Below the pieces are notes generated by a model, which ran no database searches, was not told the DNA's origin, and saw nothing but the letters and a program-made list of their open reading frames with translations. A stretch of DNA of 32,084 nt from CAYPZU01 sp964415395 (GTDB taxonomy: Bacteria; Chlamydiota; Chlamydiia; Chlamydiales; SM23-39): the NCBI GenBank assembly GCA_964415395.1, contig CAYPZU010000022.1:1-32084 (forward strand), written 5' to 3'. Position 1 is the stretch's first letter, and every line of letters starts with the position of its first letter. This document shows positions 8,298 through 15,603 of this stretch, piece after piece. Both the position numbers and the translations under genes were made by a program.

Positions 8298-9455
8298 CAA
8301 TTCATTAAGGGGTTTTCAACCCGCCCGATGAAGAACGGGGTTTGGCTGTTGAGGTCGACCAGAAGTACGTAAAAGGGTCTGTCTGCAATGAAGGGGATGG
8401 CTATTTCTCTTTCGGGCTGGATCGAGGTGGTTGCGTTGATCACAGCAGCTGTCGCAGCTGCCGCCTCCACTCCTTCTTCATCGAAGGCGAAAAAGGTTTT
8501 GTGGAGGACTTTGCTTAAGCAAAGCTCTCCGATCCCGTCGATTTTCGAAAAATCGGCGTTCTTTGAGAAAGCCCTCTCGAGCCCCAATGTTTTTAAAATA
8601 GGAGTCAGTTCGATTTTCTCTTCCAAAATGAATTTGGGAACAGAAAAGCGGACTTTTCGCCAGTTGAGAGAAGATAGCGCGGTTTTGACCGCCTCTTCGG
8701 AGAAACAGGGTTCATTTTTGGGCAGAATCAGCAGGCAGGCGGGTCTAAAGGGGGATTTCCGGTCTGTATGGAAAGAGAGCGCGGCTGCCTGGAATGTTTC
8801 GTTTTCAAAATAGAGCGCGCGCGATGTTTCAGACATCGTGTCGCACTCGATAGCGGAGCCGTTCGACAGATGGAAGGCTCTTTTATGCGTATGATGGGCG
8901 GGGAAGGGGTGCTGCCAGCTTCCGTGGAAATAGAGGGCGTTGGCCAAAACGAGGCGGCTTTTCTCGTTCAAATCGTCTTCCGTTAAAAGATCTTCGATTT
9001 TTCCGCGGGTCATTTTCGAGACCCAACTATTAATCCGCCTGGCGGTTTCAGGCCCGAAGGGGACTCTTTCGGCCGACGCATGGAAGAAGCTGGACAGAAG
9101 TTGAGCATAGGAGGGGAGGATGGCGAAATCGTCTTTGATCCAGGCTCCCTGCGCGATCCGCATTTCGAAGTCGGCGGGTTCTGCTGGCGCATGTTCGAAT
9201 GCATCGAGCATTTTCTCAAACCCAAAATCGATTTCATCCGAAAGACCGAGAATCGATTTGAAATCATCCTCTGTTTTTCCATTGGCGCCAGCGGCAGCCA
9301 TCGAAAGGCATGCAGAGATGGAGAAGGGAGAGTAGATCCAGTTTTCGCCGGGTTGGGCGATCGGCTCAGCCAGTTCGTAGGCAAACGAAGCGGAGAGCGC
9401 GCGCGAAGCGAGGACNNNNNNNNNNAGCGAGGACAAAGAGAAGGATACGTTTCAT
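8297..9455 (-). CDS. Serpin-family serine/cysteine protease inhibitor, probably exported
   Basis: A complete serpin fold is encoded. It includes helix A followed by NWIYSPFSISACLSMAAAGANG, then VLANALYFHGSW, a hinge EEGVEAAAATAA, and the C-terminal signature PFIADRPFYVLLVD ending FFIGRVENP. The small-residue hinge (P15 Gly, P12-P9 Ala) is that of inhibitory serpins, although P14 is Val rather than Thr or Ser. Counting from the hinge puts a Thr at P1. A ten-N gap lies near the start and the nine bases on either side (agcgaggac) are identical. Collapsing 19 bases gives 379 residues beginning MKRILLFVLASRALSA, a short signal-peptide-like start. The ATG overlaps the stop of the CPBP protease gene. 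I do not know of serpins in the pathogenic Chlamydia species. Confidence 0.9.
9416..9425. other. Assembly gap (10 N) flanked by a 9-bp duplication
   Basis: The Ns separate two copies of agcgaggac (9407-9415 and 9426-9434). This is the signature of two contigs with an unmerged 9-bp end overlap. Removing 19 bases makes the serpin exactly 380 codons. Confidence 0.95.
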
Positions 9456-10351
9456 ATTCCACCTGGAATGCCTCCTAGGAAGTAGAGATTCAGAACGCTG
9501 ATTGCATTGAAGGAGGCGTGCAGAGCAATCGGCGCGAGAAGAGAGCCTTGCCGTTCATACAGGAAGCCTAAGAATAGGGCGAGCGCGAAGAGCGATCCGA
9601 TGATGGAGATGTTCCCGAGCCCCTGGTCTGCCGAATAGTGGAAGAAGGCAAAGCAAAGAGAGGTGAGGAAAACGGCCGGCTTCGGTCCCAGATGCTTTCG
9701 GATAAACGTTTGGAGGAAGCCCCGGAAGAGAAGTTCTTCGAGCAGGGGGGCGAAAAGGATGATCGATCCCACGGCGAGCAGCAGGTAGAGCGGGTTGCCG
9801 AAAGTCATTTTCAGGAATTGAACCGCGAGCTGGTCGGGGAGCTGGGTAACGTGGAATACCGTCGAGATGAAGTATTCGAAAAAGTTGCTCATGAAAAGGA
9901 CGACGGGGAAGGAGACGAACCAGGCGATGAAGGCAAACGCGACGTCTTCGGTGTAATTGTGAGGAACGCCGCCAGGCCGAACCCAAATTGTTTTCAGTTC
10001 AGGGAAAGCGCGCCAGAAAATCGCCAGCAGGACAAGGATCAGCCCTGAAGTGATGAAATTGAACCAGCTCGAGACAAACAGCAGGTCGGAGGGAGCGCCC
10101 GCTTTGATGAGCGCGGTGAAGAGGGTTCCCGCTGCCATCGAGCCGAAAAAGTAGATCGCGAAGGCTCCCAGAATGTGGTAGAGCCGGATCGGAACCATCC
10201 ATTCGGCTTGAGGGAAAACAAAAAATCCTCTTCTCTGGGCGATCCAGAGGAAGAGGATGGCGGCGGCCCCAAATATCAGAACGGAGCCGAGTTCGGGCGT
10301 TCCGGTCGTAATCTCGGCAAGCGGCAGAGACAGCCGTTCGATTTGGATCAT
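9452..10351 (-). CDS. CPBP-family intramembrane metalloprotease (Abi/CAAX-like)
   Basis: The 299-residue protein has about eight hydrophobic segments. The family's catalytic motifs are visible: EELLFRG (Glu205, Glu206, Arg210), FFHYS (His238) and LHASFN (His278) within C-terminal membrane helices. CPBP proteases are glutamate/histidine metal-dependent intramembrane enzymes related to Rce1, and bacterial substrates are seldom known. The gene lies 21 bp after the lipoprotein gene, and its stop overlaps the serpin start as ATGA. A protease next to a protease inhibitor is suggestive, but nothing in the sequence shows that they interact. Confidence 0.9.
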   Translation of the reverse strand: MIQIERLSLPLAEITTGTPELGSVLIFGAAAILFLWIAQRRGFFVFPQAEWMVPIRLYHILGAFAIYFFGSMAAGTLFTALIKAGAPSDLLFVSSWFNFITSGLILVLLAIFWRAFPELKTIWVRPGGVPHNYTEDVAFAFIAWFVSFPVVLFMSNFFEYFISTVFHVTQLPDQLAVQFLKMTFGNPLYLLLAVGSIILFAPLLEELLFRGFLQTFIRKHLGPKPAVFLTSLCFAFFHYSADQGLGNISIIGSLFALALFLGFLYERQGSLLAPIALHASFNAISVLNLYFLGGIPGGI

Positions 10352-10372
10352 CGATCCTCAAATAGGGCTGTT

Positions 10373-11002
10373 TTAGCGGCTTTTCGCGAGCAGAATATAA
10401 TCGCTTACGCGGCTGCTGATTTCATTCACGACCTGCGCATGAGCGATCCCAATCGGCGACTTGCGGTATTCATCCGATCCCCAGACAACAACCGAGTAAT
10501 CGGTCGGAATCAGCGTTTTCGGGATGAAATACGTATCGCGGACCATTTCCTGGAGCACAACTTTTGGCTGGGCTGGGCGGAGGTCGACGACGCGGACGCG
10601 GACGGCCATGTTCAAATTGCTGGAAACTTCAAGCGGAGATCTGTTTTTTTCAGCTGGGACGATTTCGTGTTCGACGAGTTCGAGGAAGACGACGAATTCT
10701 TTATCCTGGAATTCCCGTCTCATCCACGACAGGTCTCCGCCGCTGAACGGGTTCTCGGAGAAGGGGAATTCTTCCTGCATTTTGACGAAGATTTCTCCGC
10801 CCTGCGAGACCTGGTTGACGACTGAAGCGGTGAATTCTTCGGAGAGGCTCCAAGCGGCGTCGAAGGAGGTGGTGTCGATCATGGAGGCGACGGCAACGAG
10901 AGGCTTGGCTCTTCCGTCTTCGTGGTACCGGCTGATTTCGTAGTTGCTATGACCGCATCCCATCGCAACAAGAGCAAGGGCTGCGCACTTCAAGTACCTC
11001 AT
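10373..11002 (-). CDS. Putative lipoprotein of chlamydial CT253 type
   Basis: The 209-residue protein starts MRYLKCAALALVAMGC. This is a short signal sequence with a lipobox-like AMGC, placing the modified Cys at residue 16. The start is fixed by a GGAGGAAA Shine-Dalgarno, and a longer open frame upstream lacks one. The mature part is alpha/beta with no motif I recognise with certainty. Phrases such as KPLVAVASMIDTTSFD and VVLQEMVRDTYF loosely recall LpoB-like lipoproteins. Gene order suggests homology to C. trachomatis CT253, a conserved lipoprotein of unknown function. It is the promoter-proximal gene of the protease-serpin-PP2C-NifS operon. Confidence 0.75.
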   Translation of the reverse strand: MRYLKCAALALVAMGCGHSNYEISRYHEDGRAKPLVAVASMIDTTSFDAAWSLSEEFTASVVNQVSQGGEIFVKMQEEFPFSENPFSGGDLSWMRREFQDKEFVVFLELVEHEIVPAEKNRSPLEVSSNLNMAVRVRVVDLRPAQPKVVLQEMVRDTYFIPKTLIPTDYSVVVWGSDEYRKSPIGIAHAQVVNEISSRVSDYILLAKSR

Positions 11003-11026
11003 GGATTTCCTCCAAATTAAAAACCG

Positions 11027-11056
11027 ACTATAACAAACGTAAAAAATAGAGGTCAA
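11027..11056 (-). promoter_or_regulatory. Sigma70/sigma66-type promoter of the lipoprotein operon
   Basis: On the minus strand TTGACC (11051-11056) and TATAGT (11027-11032) are separated by 18 bp. Each hexamer has five of six consensus bases. The predicted start lies about 18 nt before the ATG, just upstream of a strong GGAGGAAA ribosome binding site. Confidence 0.65.
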
Positions 11057-11590
11057 TCAAAAGCGCGAATATGATGAACGATATAGACAGTCGGGGTGCT
11101 CCATAAACTCCGCCCCCGCTGCCCAGGGGGCCCTACTGCGACTTCGCAGAACGGTCTTTGACCTATCGGATGCTCGCCGCTCGCCGTGCGAAGCACTGCT
11201 CTTCGCGGCTTCACTCCGATTCTGCGTTGTCTCAGCGGGCGCGGGCTGCATTGCGCGCTTCACTTCGTTTCACGTCGCAACGCAGTTCTTCCGCCTGCTT
11301 CGCGGCGGCTTTTCTTTGAACCTATACTGAGAGAGATTGAAGAATCAGTAAATGCCAAGGAGGCGCCCTGATTTTGGGTCAGACGAAGTCGGCGCCGAAG
11401 CAGCTAAACTTGAAAAATTTAGCGATGGAGGCGGAATCCAAATTAAGTGGCTGTCCGACGCAGGCAGAACCGATTCTCCAATCACGAGCGGTATATAACA
11501 ATCTTGGGCCTTAAGACCCGAGTTCATTTTTTGCGGGCCAATCTCGGTGTCCCTGGAGGGGGTCAAATATGTGCTGGACGCGTTGCTTTT
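11057..11590. other. Non-coding interval with a CTTCGC/GCGAAG-rich segment
   Basis: No convincing gene lies between the lipoprotein promoter and the end of glgX. From about 11130 to 11315 the motif CTTCGC or its complement GCGAAG recurs, including the inverted pair GCGAAG/CTTCGC near 11190-11207. A CCGCC/GGCGG hairpin near 11288-11305 is followed by CTTTTCTTT, a terminator-like shape for plus-strand transcription. The rest (about 11340-11560) has short open frames only. It could be a decayed gene or a dispersed intergenic repeat. I see no tRNA, tmRNA or RNase P signature. Confidence 0.5.
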
Positions 11591-13561
11591 TTATCCCTGG
11601 AGGACGATTGCTGAGTAGGGGGCGAGCGTGTAGGGCGAGGCAGCGGGAGGAGCGGAGGAAGGAGAGAGAAGATGTTGCGAGGCGGGGTCGAGGGAAGTGT
11701 CGAGGAGGAGCCGCCAGGAGCCCGGCGGGAGAGTGAGTTGGACGGAGTTTGTGTTGGCGGAGAAGGCGATATAGAGCGGGGAGGCGCTCTTTAGCGTATA
11801 AGCTACGAGGCGCGACGACCAGTTGGGTTTGAGCGGTTCTAAGCCGTGCCAGTCGACGTCGGTTGGAAGAAGGAAGCGGGCGCGCCGGAGTTCGGGATGG
11901 GCTTTGCGGAAGGCGACGAGAGCGGTAGCGAACGAAAAGAGGGGATCGGAAAGGCGGTCCCATAAAAACCAGTTGATTTCGTTGTCCTGCACATAGGGAT
12001 TGTTGTTGCCGAGGCGGGTGTGGCCGTATTCGTCGCCCATATGGAGCATCGGGACGCCCTGCGAGAGGAAGAGAGCGAGGAGGTGGTTGCGGATTTGCCG
12101 TTCCCGCAAGAGTTGGATGGCGGGATCATTTGAGGGGCCTTCAAATCCGCAGTTCCAGTTTTGGTTGTCGTCCGAACCGTCGCGGTTTGATTCGCCGTTG
12201 CAGATGTTGTGTTTTTGCTGATATGTGACCAGATCGCGGAGCGAGTAGCCGTCGTGCGCCGTGACGAAGTTGATGGAGGAAAGCGGCGAGGGATAAAGAG
12301 GCTGGCTGCCGGAGAGGGCAGTTGCGAATTCGCCTGCCTGGCCATCGGTTCCTTTGATGAATCTGCGAACGGCGTCGCGGTATTTTCCGTTCCATTCGGT
12401 CCAGGGTCCCCATTTGGGGAAAGCGCCGACCTGGTAGAGGCCGGCGGCGTCCCATGCTTCGGCGATGAGTTTGGTGTTTTTGAGGGATGGGTCGGTTTCG
12501 ATGGATTGAAGAACGGGAGAGTGGGGGATCGGTTTGCCGTCGGGGCCGCGCGTGAGGATCGAAGCGAGGTCGAAGCGGAAACCATCGACATGGGTTTCTT
12601 CAACCCAGTAGCGGAGGCTGTCGAGAATGAGTTTCTGGACGATGGGATGGTTGCAGTTGAGGGTGTTCCCGCATCCCGTGAAGTCGCGGTAATGGCCGGC
12701 AGGATCGACCATATAGTAGGTTTTATTGTCGATTCCCCGGAAGGAGACGGCGTAGTCCTGCTCCTTCCCTTCGCCAGTGTGATTATAGACGACATCGAGG
12801 AGAACTTCGATGCCGTTTTTATGGAGTTCGCGGACGAGCGTTTTGAATTCGGCGAGGGCGTTCTGGGGGTCGGCGGCGAATCTGCGCATCGGGGCGAAAA
12901 AGTGAAGCGGGTTGTAGCCCCAGTAGTTGACGAGCGGCTGACCCGTTTTCGGATCGATGTTTTTGCAGTGGGTCTCGTCGAAATCGAAGATGGGGAGCAG
13001 TTCGACGGCGTTCACGCCGAGTTTTTTTAGATGGGGGATTTTTTCGATGAGGCCTGCGTAGGTGCCGGGCGCGCGGGTCTGGCTTGTCGGAGATTGGGTG
13101 AAGCCGCGGACGTGCATTTCGTAAATGACGAGATCCTGATAGGGAATGCGGGGCGGCTGATCGCCTTGCCAATCGAAGGGAGCGGAGCTTCGGATTTGAG
13201 AGCGGAAATGGGTTTGCCCGTTACGCTCATTCCAGCGGAGGGGAGTGTTCGGATATTTCGCGTAAGGGTCGGCGAGATATTTGTCTTTGTAGAAGAGAAG
13301 GTTTTGTTTGAGGTCGAAAGGCCCTTCGCAGCGGAATGCGTAATCCCAATTCGGAGGAATTTTCCGCAGCGCGATGTGCCAGATATCGCCTGATTTCTGG
13401 AGGGGGAATTCTTTTTCGGGATTGGGATTTTTCGGAGAGAAAAGGGAGAGGAAGACGCGGTCCGCATTGCTGGAGAAAAGGGCGAAGTTGACCGTATCCC
13501 CCTGAATAGAAGCTCCTAAGGGAGCGGGAGAGCCTCTGGAAATTTCGATCGTTTCTGCCAT
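11591..13561 (-). CDS. glgX: Glycogen debranching enzyme GlgX (isoamylase-type, GH13)
   Basis: GlgX hydrolyses alpha-1,6 branches of glycogen or limit dextrins. The 656-residue protein has an N-terminal CBM48-type domain (about residues 10-110) and a GH13 barrel. The barrel carries DVVYNH (256-261), the nucleophile Asp331 in DGFRFD, the acid/base Glu368 in IAEAWD and the transition-state Asp437 in TAHDGYS. The family length fits. In Chlamydia, glycogen metabolism is retained and glgX (CT042) lies beside the Slc1 gene (CT043), as here. No good Shine-Dalgarno precedes the ATG. The upstream region is shared with the divergent slc1 gene, so the two may be regulated together. Confidence 0.95.
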   Translation of the reverse strand: MAETIEISRGSPAPLGASIQGDTVNFALFSSNADRVFLSLFSPKNPNPEKEFPLQKSGDIWHIALRKIPPNWDYAFRCEGPFDLKQNLLFYKDKYLADPYAKYPNTPLRWNERNGQTHFRSQIRSSAPFDWQGDQPPRIPYQDLVIYEMHVRGFTQSPTSQTRAPGTYAGLIEKIPHLKKLGVNAVELLPIFDFDETHCKNIDPKTGQPLVNYWGYNPLHFFAPMRRFAADPQNALAEFKTLVRELHKNGIEVLLDVVYNHTGEGKEQDYAVSFRGIDNKTYYMVDPAGHYRDFTGCGNTLNCNHPIVQKLILDSLRYWVEETHVDGFRFDLASILTRGPDGKPIPHSPVLQSIETDPSLKNTKLIAEAWDAAGLYQVGAFPKWGPWTEWNGKYRDAVRRFIKGTDGQAGEFATALSGSQPLYPSPLSSINFVTAHDGYSLRDLVTYQQKHNICNGESNRDGSDDNQNWNCGFEGPSNDPAIQLLRERQIRNHLLALFLSQGVPMLHMGDEYGHTRLGNNNPYVQDNEINWFLWDRLSDPLFSFATALVAFRKAHPELRRARFLLPTDVDWHGLEPLKPNWSSRLVAYTLKSASPLYIAFSANTNSVQLTLPPGSWRLLLDTSLDPASQHLLSPSSAPPAASPYTLAPYSAIVLQG

Positions 13562-13695
13562 ATTTGAAAATTTATCTATGTGTCTATTTCTTCTTTAACA
13601 TTGAAATTTACATTTGTTTCAACTAAAATATTACTGATTGAACAGTTGTAAATAGTGCGGTTTTCCCCTTTTGTGGCTTGAGGCAGAAATTTTCC

Positions 13696-13724
13696 TTGCG
13701 GGCTATAGACGCGAGGGTTTATAA
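13696..13724 (+). promoter_or_regulatory. Candidate promoter of slc1
   Basis: TTGCGG (13696-13701) and TTATAA (13719-13724) are spaced by exactly 17 bp, and an AT-rich leader follows. The -35 box shares four consensus bases and the -10 box is AT-only. The leader of about 70 nt contains the two palindromes listed next. Confidence 0.45.
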
Positions 13725-13740
13725 AAGTTTCTGCTCAATT

Positions 13741-13768
13741 CCAATATTGGGTTTTCAGATGGAAAACC
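13741..13768 (+). promoter_or_regulatory. Two abutting palindromes in the slc1 leader
   Basis: CCAATATTGG (13741-13750) is a perfect 10-bp palindrome. It is followed at once by a perfect 7-bp hairpin (GGTTTTC, loop agatg, GAAAACC; 13750-13768). The pair ends 18 nt before the AGGAGG ribosome binding site. It may be an operator for a dimeric regulator or an RNA structure controlling translation. Confidence 0.45.
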
Positions 13769-13797
13769 GATAGATAAAAATCAGTTAGGAGGAAACA

Positions 13798-14329
13798 ATG
13801 TCCTATGAGANNNNNNNNNNATGAGAATGCCAAAGCGAACTTAAGGGAGTTTGGCAAAGAGCTTAATTTAGACGGGCTCGATTTTGACGAAAACAATACG
13901 TGTATTCTTGGAATAGACAACACGTTCTCTCTCCATATCACCTATGAACCCAATTCCGATCGTCTCTATCTCTATTCCCCCATCCTCGATGGGCTTCCCA
14001 AAGACGACAAGATCCGTTTAAAGCTCTATGAGCGCCTTCTTGAAGGTTCGATGCTCGGCGGCCAGATGGCCGGCGGGGGCATTGGAGTAGCTCCGAAAGA
14101 AGAACTGATCCTGATGCACTGCGTCATCGACATGGGGCTTGGCGTAGACGCCGCGGCTCTGCGCCGGTTCGCACCGCTTTTCGTAGAAACAGTTGAGAAG
14201 TGGCGCGAAATCGTCACGAAGGTTCTCGCTGGCGAAGATCCAGGACCGTTCCAATTCCCAGTTCCTCCACCCGATCAGGCAGCGGCTTTCGGCGGCGCCA
14301 AACCGGGCGAGCGGTACATCAAGATCTAA
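13798..14329 (+). CDS. slc1: Type III secretion chaperone Slc1 (SycE/CesT-like)
   Basis: Class I type III secretion chaperones bind the N-terminal segments of effectors. In C. trachomatis Slc1 (CT043) serves effectors such as Tarp. The match is striking: NNTCIL, SLHITYEPNSDRLYLYSP, the block LLEGSMLGGQMAGGG, and ELILMHCVIDM are nearly as I remember them from Chlamydia. An AGGAGG Shine-Dalgarno (13787-13792) fixes the ATG at 13798. A ten-N gap with a duplicated atgaga on each side splits codon 4. Removing 16 bases gives 171 residues beginning MSYENAKANLREFGKEL. The proline/glycine-rich tail resembles that of the chlamydial protein. The gene is convergent with dnaA, only 5 bp apart. Confidence 0.95.
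13811..13820. other. Assembly gap (10 N) flanked by a 6-bp duplication
   Basis: The Ns separate two copies of atgaga (13805-13810 and 13821-13826) at the start of slc1. Collapsing 16 bases restores the expected N-terminus. Confidence 0.95.
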
Positions 14330-14334
14330 CCGAT

Positions 14335-15591
14335 CTATCCAGGGGCGATCGAATGGGTCGCCTCGATTAAATCTCCCTTCTTCTCTTCAATTCCTTTTTG
14401 AATCGCCTTCACGCTCGACATCACCGTCGAATGGTCGCGTCCGAACAGCTCTCCGATTTTTTGATAGGGCATCTGGAGCCTTTCGCGGCAGACGTACATC
14501 GCCACTTGTCGCGGGAGCGCGAATTCCCGTGTCTGCGATTTGCCGAGGAGATCTTCGCTTTTGATCCCATAATGAGAGGCGATTCCCTTGACGATTTTTT
14601 CGGGCGTGAGGGCGTCGGCTTTTTCTTTCTCGAGGAGATCTACCAGGATTTTTTCGGCAATCAGTGGCGTAGGAGCTATTTTTCCCTGGAAGCGGAAGTG
14701 GAGCGCCTGCAGGGCGAGGACAGGGTTGCTTGGGAAGCGCGTTTCCAGGAAGTGAAGGAGTTCTTCTGTGAGGGGCATATTCCAGAGAGAGGCTTTTTTT
14801 GTGAGAACGGCTTTGGCGTCGGGTTTGGAGAGGCCGAGGGAAATTCCCCATTCAAAGCGGCTGATGAGGCGCGGTTCGATCTCGATGAGCTGCGACGGCG
14901 GGACGTTCGCGCTCAGGATAATCGGCCGCCCGAGGGTATGAAGCGTATTGAATGTATGGAAGAATTCTTCCTGCGTCGCGTTTTTGCGGGAGAAGATGTG
15001 GATATCGTCTACGATGAGGGCGTCGATATCGCGGTAGACCTTCCGGAATTCCTGCATGAGGCCCATCCGGATAGCCTGGACGACATGTTCGGTAAAGGAT
15101 TCGGCGCGGACGAAGAACACTTTTTTTCCAGCCTGCTGAAGGGCTTGGGCTGCCCCCATGAGAAGGTGGGTTTTTCCCGCGCCTTTCGGCCCGTAGAGAT
15201 AGATCGGATTGAAAGGGGAGCTGGCTGCTTCCGAAAGGAGCTGGTAGGCGATGAGGCTGTCGCCGCCTGGCGCAAAATGGGCAAGCGCCATCTCGGGGTC
15301 GAGCCTGCTGGGAAGGATGGCGAGAGGGAGCGGCTCTTTTTTTTCTAGTTTTTTAGGGGCGGCTGCTGCGTTGAGATGGACTTTGATCGGGCGCTGGTTG
15401 TTATTCGTCCACCCTTTCAGAAGGGGGCGGATGTGCTCTTCGAACCACGCAGTCTGGAAGCTGTTTTCAGCTTCCAGATAGAGATTGCCCGCGTCGAACC
15501 GGACGACTCTCAGCGGGCGGAGCCACTCCTCTACGGCATTTCTGCCTAGAGATCCTTCAAGCTGGGTCAAAAACTGATCCCATTCCCGCAT
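14335..15591 (-). CDS. dnaA: Chromosomal replication initiator DnaA
   Basis: The 418-residue DnaA is shorter than the usual 440-470 residues because the linker (domain II, about residues 75-95) is brief. Domain I is residues 1-70. The AAA+ domain has Walker A GPKGAGKTHL (134-143), Walker B IVDDIHIFS and the TQEEFFHTFN and RLISRFEWG motifs. Domain IV ends with the DNA-binding signature IGELFGRDHSTVMSS. It is 12 bp downstream of yidC and on the same strand. Chlamydiae have two dnaA genes, and the yidC neighbour points to the CT250-type copy (dnaA1). No DnaA-box cluster that would mark an origin is visible nearby. Confidence 0.95.
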   Translation of the reverse strand: MREWDQFLTQLEGSLGRNAVEEWLRPLRVVRFDAGNLYLEAENSFQTAWFEEHIRPLLKGWTNNNQRPIKVHLNAAAAPKKLEKKEPLPLAILPSRLDPEMALAHFAPGGDSLIAYQLLSEAASSPFNPIYLYGPKGAGKTHLLMGAAQALQQAGKKVFFVRAESFTEHVVQAIRMGLMQEFRKVYRDIDALIVDDIHIFSRKNATQEEFFHTFNTLHTLGRPIILSANVPPSQLIEIEPRLISRFEWGISLGLSKPDAKAVLTKKASLWNMPLTEELLHFLETRFPSNPVLALQALHFRFQGKIAPTPLIAEKILVDLLEKEKADALTPEKIVKGIASHYGIKSEDLLGKSQTREFALPRQVAMYVCRERLQMPYQKIGELFGRDHSTVMSSVKAIQKGIEEKKGDLIEATHSIAPG

Positions 15592-15603
15592 CGGAACCTA
15601 TTT

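Noticed and set aside
8297..9436. Serpin start at MSS just upstream of the N run
   Set aside because: That frame arises from the artificial gap length. The ATG at 9455 has the ATGA coupling, and collapsing the duplicated end puts it in frame.
14398..15348. Long plus-strand open frame opposite dnaA
   Set aside because: Shadow of the dnaA coding strand, with no domain and no start signal.
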